Assembly (NCBI GenBank): GCA_943372725.1
Contig: CALRZT010000342.1
Span: 1-5,493, forward strand
DNA length: 5,493 nucleotides
Origin: CAMDHY01 sp943372725
GTDB taxonomy: Bacteria > Pseudomonadota > Alphaproteobacteria > Rhizobiales > Segnochrobactraceae
Reading direction: 5' to 3'
Shown here: in pieces, positions 1 to 5,493 of the stretch
How positions within the stretch are numbered: position 1 is the first letter of the stretch
How the letters are laid out: each line of letters opens with the position of its first letter
Position numbers and translations under genes: made by a program
Notes under the pieces: generated by a model
The model's input: only the letters and a program-made list of their open reading frames with translations
What the model was told of the DNA's origin: nothing
The model's database searches: none

Positions 1-528
1 GAGAACCCCTACTATGCGCCGCGCTCCCGCGAACCGCGCGAACTGAGGGTGTTGCCGGCCGCACCGGCGGCGGCCGCCCCCGTGCGCAGCGCCGCCACCG
101 CCGCCGACCCCGAACTGTCCCCCTACATGACGGCGCCGGCGGCGCGCACCACGGCGGCGCCATCGCTCGACCAGCCGCTCGGCGCGCCCGGCGCGCTGCC
201 GCCGTCCGCGGCGCCCTCGACCTCCGGCATTCCCGCGCCTGCGGCCACGAGCGGCGGTGCCGCGATCTCCGCACCGCCCGCGGCACCGCCCGGTGCCGGC
301 GTGCCGCGACCGACCAGCATCCCGTCGTCCCTGCCGACCGGCACTGGCGGTGCCACCGTGCCGCCGCCGATCTCGTCGGCGACGACGCCGTCGCAGTCGA
401 TGTCGGTGACGCGGCCGCAACCCCCGGCCGGGGCGGCCGACGTGCGTGTCGTCGCCCCGGGTGCGCCGTCGACGGCGGCGACGCCATCGGGGGCCGCGCC
501 GGCGATCGTGCCGCCGCCGCCGCAATGA
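1..528 (+). CDS. 3' end of an upstream gene with a Pro/Ala-rich tail; possible BcsN-like cellulose biosynthesis protein
   Basis: The frame is open from the left edge to a TGA at 526-528, so this is the last 175 residues of a gene that starts outside the window. TTG or GTG codons near 49 could be read as starts, but the frame is already open before them and no ribosome-binding site is evident, so an internal start is unlikely. The first 15 residues (ENPYYAPRSREPREL) look like the end of an ordinary folded region. From about residue 17 to the end the protein is Ala, Pro, Ser, Thr and Gly with few charged residues and no Cys or Trp, and it finishes in a poly-Pro stretch (PPPPQ). It is probably disordered. 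Codons are strongly G/C at the third position, like the neighbours. Hyphomicrobiales often carry bcsN just upstream of bcsA, so BcsN is the leading candidate by position only; no diagnostic BcsN motif is visible. It could be an unrelated secreted or envelope protein. The coding call is fairly secure, the function is not. Confidence 0.6.
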   Translation, partial: ENPYYAPRSREPRELRVLPAAPAAAAPVRSAATAADPELSPYMTAPAARTTAAPSLDQPLGAPGALPPSAAPSTSGIPAPAATSGGAAISAPPAAPPGAGVPRPTSIPSSLPTGTGGATVPPPISSATTPSQSMSVTRPQPPAGAADVRVVAPGAPSTAATPSGAAPAIVPPPPQ

Positions 529-532
529 GGAC

Positions 533-587
533 GGGCGGGCGCCGGCGACACCCCGCTGGCCGTGCTTGTTTCGCCGTTATCCCGCCC
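533..587 (+). terminator. Imperfect nested stem-loop after the upstream stop codon; possible terminator or mRNA-processing hairpin
   Basis: GGGCGGG at 533-539 is perfectly complementary to CCCGCCC at 581-587 (7 bp). Inside it, CGGCGA at 543-548 pairs with TCGCCG at 571-576 (6 bp). The two stems are separated by a small 3/4-nt internal loop and closed by a 22-nt apical loop. The structure begins 4 nt after the TGA of the upstream gene and is followed by T-rich but interrupted sequence (588-603). There is no clean U-tract, so it is not a textbook Rho-independent terminator. It could attenuate or separate expression of the upstream gene from bcsA, or protect an mRNA end. Short complementary stretches are common in GC-rich DNA, so chance is a real alternative. 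Confidence 0.3.
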
Positions 588-639
588 TTAGGGTTGTTCG
601 TTCAGGGTCGGTGGAATGGCGGGGGTGGGCGAGCCGGCG

Positions 640-667
640 GGCGATGTCGCCGCAGGGCCGACGTCGG
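640..667. repeat. Two adjacent short perfect palindromes upstream of bcsA
   Basis: GGCGATGTCGCC (640-651) and CCGACGTCGG (658-667) are both perfect DNA palindromes, 6 bp apart. They end 5 bp before the GAGG ribosome-binding site of bcsA. They could be regulator half-site pairs or weak RNA hairpins (4-bp and 3-bp stems with 4-nt loops). No known operator is recognised, and GC-rich sequence makes such palindromes fairly frequent. Confidence 0.25.
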
Positions 668-672
668 TAGCT

Positions 673-676
673 GAGG
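673..676 (+). promoter_or_regulatory. Shine-Dalgarno site of bcsA
   Basis: GAGG lies 9 nt before the ATG at 686. An in-frame TAG at 668-670 closes the bcsA frame only five codons upstream of that ATG, so the start cannot move further out. Together the stop and the ribosome-binding site fix the bcsA start with good certainty. Confidence 0.6.
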
Positions 677-685
677 CGGATCGGG

Positions 686-2875
686 ATGGGCAGGACGCTG
701 GCGACGGTGCTGTGGTGCATCGGTGCGACCATGGTCGCCTTCCTCATCACGCAGCCGATCAACATCCAGGCCCACCTGATCGCCGGCTGCATCGTCGTCC
801 TCGTCCTCACCATCATCAAGATCGCCCGTCCGGCGGGTCCGTGGCGGCAGGTGTTCCTGGCGATGGGGACGGCGGTCGTGCTGCGCTACGTCTACTGGCG
901 CACGACGAGCACGCTGCCGCCGATCAACCAGCCGGAGAACTTCATCCCCGGCCTGATCCTCTATCTCGCCGAGATGTACAGCGTCGGCATGCTGGGCCTC
1001 AGCCTGTTCACGGTCGCCGACCCGCTCGACCGCCCCGCCGCGCCGCGCTTCCCGGCGAAGGACCTGCCGACCGTCGACATCTTCGTGCCGACCTACAACG
1101 AGGACAAGTCGATCCTTGCGGTGACGCTCGCCGCCGCCAAGGCGATCGACTATCCGCCGGAGAAGCTGAAGGTCTACCTGCTCGACGACGGCGGCACCGA
1201 CCAGAAGTGCAACGCCACCGATCCCGCCGCCGCGGTGGCAGCCCAGCGCCGCCGCGCCGAACTGCAGGCGCTGTGCGCCGGCCTCGACTGCCTCTACCTC
1301 ACCCGCGCCCGCAACGAGCACGCCAAGGCCGGCAACCTCAACGTCGCCCTCGGCCACACCTTCGGCGACCTCGTCGCGGTCTTCGACGCCGACCACGCTC
1401 CGACGAAGGACTTCCTCAAGGAGACCGTCGGCTATTTCGTCGCCGACCCCAAGCTGTTCCTCGTTCAGACGCCGCACTTCTTCATCAACCCCGACCCGCT
1501 CGAGCACAACCTCGAGACGTTCGAGCGCATGCCGTCCGAGAACGAGCAGTTCTACGGCGTCGTGCAGCGCGGTCTCGACAAGTGGAACGCCGCCTTCTTC
1601 TGCGGCTCGGCGGCGCTGATCAGCCGGCGCGCACTGCAGGTGACGAACGGCTTCTCGGGCCAGAGCATCACCGAGGACTGCGAGACGGCACTCGAGTTGC
1701 ACGCCCGCGGCTGGAACAGCGTCTACGTCTCGAAGCCCCTGATCGCCGGCCTGCAGCCGGAGACCTTCGCCACCTTCATCGGCCAGCGCTCGCGCTGGGC
1801 GCAGGGCATGATCCAGATCATGCTCCTGAAGAACCCGGCGTTCCGCCGCGGCCTCACCATGCCGCAGCGCATCTGCTACATGTCGAGCCCGCTGTTCTGG
1901 TTCTTCCCGTTCGCGCGGCTCATCTTCCTGTTCTCGCCGCTGCTCTACCTCTTCTTCGGCCTGCAGATCTTCCAGGCGTCTGGGACGGAGTTCGCGGCCT
2001 ATACGTCGACCTACATGGTCGTCAACCTGATGATCCAGAACTATCTCTACGGCAACTACCGATGGCCGTGGATCTCGGAACTCTACGAATACATCCAGTC
2101 GATCTATCTGTTCCGGGCGATCGTGTCGGTGCTGATGAGCCCGCGCAAGCCGACCTTCAAGGTGACGGCGAAGGGCGAGACCCTCGACGAGGCGCAGATC
2201 TCGGAGCTCGGCTGGCCGTTCTACGCCACCTTCGTGCTGCTGCTGGCCGGGCTCGGGATGACGGTCTGGCGGGTCTATGCGCAGCCCTACACCGCCGACA
2301 TCACCCTGGTGGTCGGCGGCTGGAACGTCTTCAACCTGATCATGGCGGGGGCGGCGCTCGGTGTCGTCTCGGAGCGGCGCAACCTCCGGCGGGCGCCGCG
2401 CGTCCGGCTCGACCGGCGCGGCGAGATCCTGATCGGCGACGTCGTCGTGCCGGCGATGATCGAGGACGGCTCGATGGGCGGCGTCAAGGTGCGCCCGGTC
2501 GGCGAGCCGGCCGAGGAACTGCGCTCGGGCGAGATGATCGTGCTGCGCTTCGAGACAAAGACGCCGCTGCCGACCAACGAGCTGCCGCTGATCATCCGCT
2601 CGATCGCCCGCGACGACGAAGGCATCCATCTCGGCTGCCAGCCGACGCTGTCCTCGCCCCTGCACTACCGGCTGATCGCCGACCTCGTCTATTCGGATTC
2701 CGCCCAGTGGATGCGCTTCCAGGGCAGCCGGCGGAAGGGCGTCGGCGTCATCGCCGGCACGGCGATCTTCCTGTGGTGGGCGCTCTACCAGACGGTGCGC
2801 GGCATCAGCTTCCTGGCGCGCCGGCGACGCGAGGCGGCCCGTGCCGCCCCGGCGCCGCAGCGCAAACCCGCATGA
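686..2875 (+). CDS. bcsA: Cellulose synthase catalytic subunit BcsA (UDP-forming), c-di-GMP regulated
   Basis: This inner-membrane family 2 glycosyltransferase adds glucose from UDP-glucose to a growing beta-1,4-glucan and moves the chain through its own channel. The product is 729 residues. Four N-terminal hydrophobic segments (about 5-22, 29-47, 53-70, 86-110) precede a cytoplasmic GT-A domain (about 127-375). The diagnostic motifs are all present: DDG 167-169, DAD 234-236 (metal/UDP), FCGS 305-308, TED 329-331 (acceptor/finger helix) and QRSRW 367-371. Further membrane segments lie near 403-429, 436-456, 512-531 and 540-561. The gating-loop motif FKVTAKG is at 491-497. A PilZ domain (about 562-672) carries RRAPR (568-572) and DGSMGG (594-599), matching the RxxxR and D/NxSxxG c-di-GMP-binding signatures, so activation by c-di-GMP is expected. 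A hydrophobic stretch (685-711) follows, then a basic tail. It is shorter than enterobacterial BcsA because the long N-terminal extension is absent, as in rhizobial CelA. The stop overlaps the bcsB start. No missing catalytic residue was seen. Confidence 0.98.
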   Translation: MGRTLATVLWCIGATMVAFLITQPINIQAHLIAGCIVVLVLTIIKIARPAGPWRQVFLAMGTAVVLRYVYWRTTSTLPPINQPENFIPGLILYLAEMYSVGMLGLSLFTVADPLDRPAAPRFPAKDLPTVDIFVPTYNEDKSILAVTLAAAKAIDYPPEKLKVYLLDDGGTDQKCNATDPAAAVAAQRRRAELQALCAGLDCLYLTRARNEHAKAGNLNVALGHTFGDLVAVFDADHAPTKDFLKETVGYFVADPKLFLVQTPHFFINPDPLEHNLETFERMPSENEQFYGVVQRGLDKWNAAFFCGSAALISRRALQVTNGFSGQSITEDCETALELHARGWNSVYVSKPLIAGLQPETFATFIGQRSRWAQGMIQIMLLKNPAFRRGLTMPQRICYMSSPLFWFFPFARLIFLFSPLLYLFFGLQIFQASGTEFAAYTSTYMVVNLMIQNYLYGNYRWPWISELYEYIQSIYLFRAIVSVLMSPRKPTFKVTAKGETLDEAQISELGWPFYATFVLLLAGLGMTVWRVYAQPYTADITLVVGGWNVFNLIMAGAALGVVSERRNLRRAPRVRLDRRGEILIGDVVVPAMIEDGSMGGVKVRPVGEPAEELRSGEMIVLRFETKTPLPTNELPLIIRSIARDDEGIHLGCQPTLSSPLHYRLIADLVYSDSAQWMRFQGSRRKGVGVIAGTAIFLWWALYQTVRGISFLARRRREAARAAPAPQRKPA

Positions 2876-5493
2876 TCGCGGCCCGGGTCGCCCTCGTCGC
2901 CGCCCTCGCCCTGCTGGCGGCACCAGCATCGGCGCAGGCACCCTTCGAGATGGGGGGCGGCGGATCGACAGCGGAGGCACCGCTGCGCGGCGCGGTCGGC
3001 GACACGACGCCGCTGGCGCCGCAGTCCGCCCCACCTCCATCGCCGTCGCCGTCGCCGCCGTCGTCATCGCCATCGCCGCCGTCGTCGCCGGAAGGCGGGG
3101 TGCCGTTCTTCACGGTGGCGCCCTCCGGCGGCACCGACGGGACCGGCCGGACCGCGCCGGCACCCGCGGACGGCGCGCCGACCCTCGGCGACACGGGCAC
3201 CACCGGCTTCCGCGCCGCCCCGCTCGATGCGCCGGCCGCTGCGGGCGCCGGCCCGTCTCAGCCGTTCACCGCCGGCGACCCCGTCGCTCAGCCCGGTTCG
3301 GGGACCGCCGGCACCGGCGCCTTCGGGGCGACCGGTTCGTCGCCGTTCAGCGCGGCACCGCCGTCGGACTCCCTGCCGCCGCCCTCGGGCGGCAGTCCGT
3401 TCAGCGTCGGCGGGGGCGAGCCCGCGGCCGGCGGCGGAGAGCCGTTCCGCATCGACCCGTCGCAGACGGCGCCGGCGACGCCGGGCCGGTCGTTCACCGC
3501 GAGCCCGGCGCCCGCCGCCCCGCCGCGGTCCGCCGAGACGGCGCCCCGGCCGGCGCCGTCCTCCACCTTCAGCGTCGCCCCGCCCGACCCGACCGCCGCC
3601 GACGGCGCCACGCCGTTCCAGATGCAGAGCGGCCGGCCCCAGCCCGCCGCGAGCGGCCAGCCGACGGCGGGCAGCCCGTTCTCGCCGAACTTCGTGCCGG
3701 ACCGTGACGAGGCGCCGGTCGAGCCGGCGCAGGTGGCGGCGCAGGGGGTCGACCGGCCGGTGCTGCCGCGCCCCGATCTGCGCCTCACCGGCGAAGTCGA
3801 CTTCACCCTGCTGACGGCCTACCTGTCCGCCGCCGAGGCCGCGCGGCCGGCGGTGTTCTCGATCGGCATCGTCAATTCCGTGCTGGTGATGCCGGAGGCC
3901 TCGCGGCTGCGCGTCGTCATCAACGGCCGCACCGTCACCGACATGCAGATCAACAGCCCCGGCCGAGCCGGCCGGCAGGAGACGCCGCTGCCGCCGGGCC
4001 TGTTGAAGCCTGGCCCGAACACCATCCGCATCGAGGCGACGCAGCGCCACCGCGTCGACTGCTCGCTCAGGGCCACCTACGAGCTCTGGACGCTGCTGGT
4101 GCCCTCGCTCACCGGCTTCATCTTCCAGGGCGGCGCGGTGCCGGTGAGCGGGCTCGGCGACCTCGCGGCGATCGGCGTCGACGATTCCGGTGCGACCCGG
4201 ATCAACGTCGTGCCGGTCGGCCCGACCGGTCCGGATCGGCTGTCGCGGATCGCCGCGGCGGTGTCGGCGGCGTCCGTCTTCGGCCGTTTCGACCATCCGG
4301 TGGCGAAGATCGTCGAGCCCGGCACCCGGATCGAGCGGCGGCCCGGCCATCTGGCGCTGGTCGTCGGCACGGCGGCGGCGGTGCGCCAGGTGACGGAGAT
4401 CGCCGCCGGCGAGGCGGCGGCGCGCCCGGTCGTGGCGCTGATGCCGGACCCGCGCACGCAGGTGCCGACGCTCGTCGTCTCCGGGCCGACGAGCGAGGAC
4501 GTCGACCGCGCGCTCGCGCGCCTGTCGGTGCAGGCGGAGCGCAGCGCGGTCGAGCGGCCGGACCGCCGCTTCCCGTGGCGCTCCCCCGACGTGCCGGTGT
4601 TCCGCGGCGGCGAGGCGATGTCGCTCGCCGAACTCGGCCTGCAGACGACGGAGTTCTCCGGCCGCCGCTTCCAGACTCATTTCGACGTCGGCCTGCCGGA
4701 CGACTTCTACGCCGCCGCCTATGGCGAGGCGAACCTCCTCCTCGACGCCGCCTTCACCCCGGAGGTGCGCGCCGGCAGCACCATCGACATCTACGTCAAC
4801 CAGGCGCTGGCGGTGACGGTCAACATCACCTCGCAGGACGGCGGCCTGTTCGACCAGCGCCTCGTGAAGATCCCGCTGCGCAACTTCCGGCCGGGTCCGA
4901 ACCGCGTCCACATCGAGGCGAACCTCATCACCGACGCGGACGAGCGCTGCCTGCCCGGGGCGACGATGCCCGGCCGCGACCGCTTCGTGATGTTCTCCTC
5001 GAGCATCTTCCGGGTGCCGCCGTTCGCCCGCTTCGGCGAATTGCCCAATCTCGCCGCCTTCGCCGCCGGCGCCTTCCCCTATCGCGACGGCGGCGACGCC
5101 GGCGGCGGTCCGCCGATTCCGGTCTATCTCGCCGGCGAGGGGCCGTCGTCGATCGGCGCCGCGGCGACGCTCATCGCGCGCATGTCGGTCTCGACCGGCG
5201 TGCCGCTGCCGAACCGTTTCCTTTCCAACGCCGTGGAGCTCGAGGGCCAGTCGGCCGTGGTCGTCGGCGCCGCCCCCGACCTCGACCCGCAGATCCTCGA
5301 TGCCGCCGGCCTCACCAACGCGGTGCGGGCGGCGTGGGCCACGCCGGTGACGGCGGGAGCGGCGGCGACGGCGGCGGCCACGCCCGACGAATACGAGTCC
5401 GTGCTCGCGCGGCTGCGCGCCCTGCGGCTCGGCCTCGAGCCGGAGGTCCCGGTGGCGTCGAGCGCGGAGCGGGCGGCGCAGCCGCCACCGGAG
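2872..5493 (+). CDS. bcsB: Cellulose synthase periplasmic subunit BcsB, C-terminus beyond the window
   Basis: BcsB binds BcsA from the periplasmic side and guides the emerging glucan. The frame starts with the ATG of an ATGA overlap with bcsA and stays open to the right edge (874 residues seen, no stop). There is no clear Shine-Dalgarno just upstream, so translation is probably coupled to bcsA. Residues 1-21 form a signal peptide (basic R5, Ala/Leu core, cut after ASA at 21 or AQA at 23). Residues 24 to about 295 are a Pro/Ser/Gly/Ala/Thr-rich linker. The BcsB fold then begins: first carbohydrate-binding domain about 300-410, first flavodoxin-like domain about 440-560, second carbohydrate-binding domain about 584-715, second flavodoxin-like domain from about 745. 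The two-fold repeat shows directly in KPGPN (379-383) versus RPGPN (673-677), each followed by a beta-strand ending in IEA. The only two cysteines, C397 and C693, follow these matching points. The C-terminal membrane anchor is not in view. Without the linker about 600 residues remain, so the complete protein is likely over 1000 residues, well above the roughly 780 of E. coli BcsB. Confidence 0.95.
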   Translation, partial: MIAARVALVAALALLAAPASAQAPFEMGGGGSTAEAPLRGAVGDTTPLAPQSAPPPSPSPSPPSSSPSPPSSPEGGVPFFTVAPSGGTDGTGRTAPAPADGAPTLGDTGTTGFRAAPLDAPAAAGAGPSQPFTAGDPVAQPGSGTAGTGAFGATGSSPFSAAPPSDSLPPPSGGSPFSVGGGEPAAGGGEPFRIDPSQTAPATPGRSFTASPAPAAPPRSAETAPRPAPSSTFSVAPPDPTAADGATPFQMQSGRPQPAASGQPTAGSPFSPNFVPDRDEAPVEPAQVAAQGVDRPVLPRPDLRLTGEVDFTLLTAYLSAAEAARPAVFSIGIVNSVLVMPEASRLRVVINGRTVTDMQINSPGRAGRQETPLPPGLLKPGPNTIRIEATQRHRVDCSLRATYELWTLLVPSLTGFIFQGGAVPVSGLGDLAAIGVDDSGATRINVVPVGPTGPDRLSRIAAAVSAASVFGRFDHPVAKIVEPGTRIERRPGHLALVVGTAAAVRQVTEIAAGEAAARPVVALMPDPRTQVPTLVVSGPTSEDVDRALARLSVQAERSAVERPDRRFPWRSPDVPVFRGGEAMSLAELGLQTTEFSGRRFQTHFDVGLPDDFYAAAYGEANLLLDAAFTPEVRAGSTIDIYVNQALAVTVNITSQDGGLFDQRLVKIPLRNFRPGPNRVHIEANLITDADERCLPGATMPGRDRFVMFSSSIFRVPPFARFGELPNLAAFAAGAFPYRDGGDAGGGPPIPVYLAGEGPSSIGAAATLIARMSVSTGVPLPNRFLSNAVELEGQSAVVVGAAPDLDPQILDAAGLTNAVRAAWATPVTAGAAATAAATPDEYESVLARLRALRLGLEPEVPVASSAERAAQPPPE
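2941..3756 (+). repeat. Low-complexity linker of BcsB with a degenerate Pro-Phe repeat
   Basis: This part of bcsB encodes residues 24 to about 295, rich in Pro, Ala, Gly, Ser and Thr and probably disordered in the periplasm. Isolated Phe residues, usually after Pro and followed by Ser/Thr/Arg/Gln and then a small or aliphatic residue, recur at 25, 79, 132, 159, 177, 192, 249 and 270. Weaker copies lie at 113, 151, 208 and 233. From 132 onward spacing is mostly 15-25 residues. DNA traces of copying exist: CCGTTCAGCG at 3343-3352 and 3397-3406 (54 bp apart), CGTTCACCGC at 3263-3272 and 3491-3500, and GGCAGYCCGTTC at 3391-3402 and 3673-3684. The first unit (PFEMGG, from 24) and a late unit (PFQMQSG, from 248) resemble each other. 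Confidence 0.7.
3040..3090 (+). repeat. TCG/CCG codon microsatellite in bcsB
   Basis: Seventeen consecutive codons are only TCG, CCG, TCA or CCA, encoding a Ser/Pro-only run (residues 57-73) inside the BcsB linker. It starts with TCGCCG repeated three times. All units are multiples of three bases, so slippage here would lengthen or shorten the linker without breaking the frame. Confidence 0.75.

Noticed and set aside
565..593. Possible sigma-70 promoter: CTTGTT (565-570), 17-nt spacer, TTAGGG (588-593)
   Set aside because: The -10 match is poor and the elements overlap the stem-loop. It remains possible because this is the least GC-rich part of the gap, but it is too weak to annotate.
446..670. 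A 74-codon + strand frame running from the end of the upstream gene into the gap
   Set aside because: The product is mostly Arg and Pro, overlaps the upstream coding frame and has no ribosome-binding site. Its TAG is useful only because it limits the bcsA start.
2369..2701. Possible degenerate PilZ domain that no longer binds c-di-GMP
   Set aside because: Both binding signatures are intact (R568-x3-R572 and D594-x-S596-x2-G599), so ordinary c-di-GMP control is expected.
602..3073. An 823-codon open frame on the - strand covering all of bcsA
   Set aside because: It mirrors G/C third-position codons of bcsA. Its product is full of Arg, Asp, Glu, His and Ala with no domain or membrane pattern, whereas the + strand frame has every BcsA motif.
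2841..3814. Overlapping + strand frames (2841-3707 and 3227-3814) rich in Arg and Pro
   Set aside because: They are out-of-frame readings of the low-complexity bcsB linker. The bcsB frame runs through the whole stretch without a stop and connects a signal peptide to the BcsB fold.
3064..4911. A 615-codon open frame on the - strand over bcsB
   Set aside because: It has the same GC-rich shadow composition (Arg/Gly/Ala/Asp-rich with no recognisable domain), and it lies opposite a clear BcsB frame with signal peptide and domain repeats.
1..5493. CRISPR arrays, tRNA or rRNA genes, insertion sequences, attachment sites
   Set aside because: No spaced identical repeats, RNA gene signatures, transposase frames or terminal inverted repeats were seen on either strand. 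The window is continuous operon sequence with uniform composition.

Overview
The window shows a very GC-rich (about 70% by eye) bacterial chromosome segment carrying the front of a cellulose synthase operon, all on the + strand. The compact 729-residue BcsA with no long N-terminal extension, the ATGA overlap with bcsB and the protein style point to an alphaproteobacterium, most likely of the order Hyphomicrobiales (Rhizobiales). The genus cannot be read from the sequence.

Layout: (1) 1-528 is the 3' end of an upstream gene whose start lies outside the window. What remains is almost entirely an Ala/Pro/Ser/Thr/Gly-rich tail; the location suggests, but does not prove, BcsN. (2) 529-685 is a 157-bp gap with an imperfect nested stem-loop just after the upstream stop codon, two short perfect palindromes, and a Shine-Dalgarno site for the next gene. 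(3) 686-2875 is bcsA, a complete cyclic-di-GMP-controlled cellulose synthase catalytic subunit with all expected motifs. (4) 2872-5493 is bcsB, the periplasmic partner. It overlaps bcsA by 4 bp (ATGA) and runs open to the right edge, so its C-terminus and membrane anchor are missing here.

How they work together: BcsA polymerises UDP-glucose into beta-1,4-glucan on the cytoplasmic side and passes the chain through its membrane channel. Its PilZ domain makes this dependent on c-di-GMP. BcsB sits in the periplasm against BcsA and guides the emerging chain. Known operons of this kind usually continue with a cellulase (bcsZ) and an export component, but nothing of these is visible.

The core is a known system, not a new one. 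The most distinctive feature is in BcsB: about 270 disordered, low-complexity residues lie between the signal peptide and the first carbohydrate-binding domain, carrying a degenerate recurring Pro-Phe motif. Long antisense open frames across bcsA and bcsB are judged to be artefacts of GC-rich codon usage.
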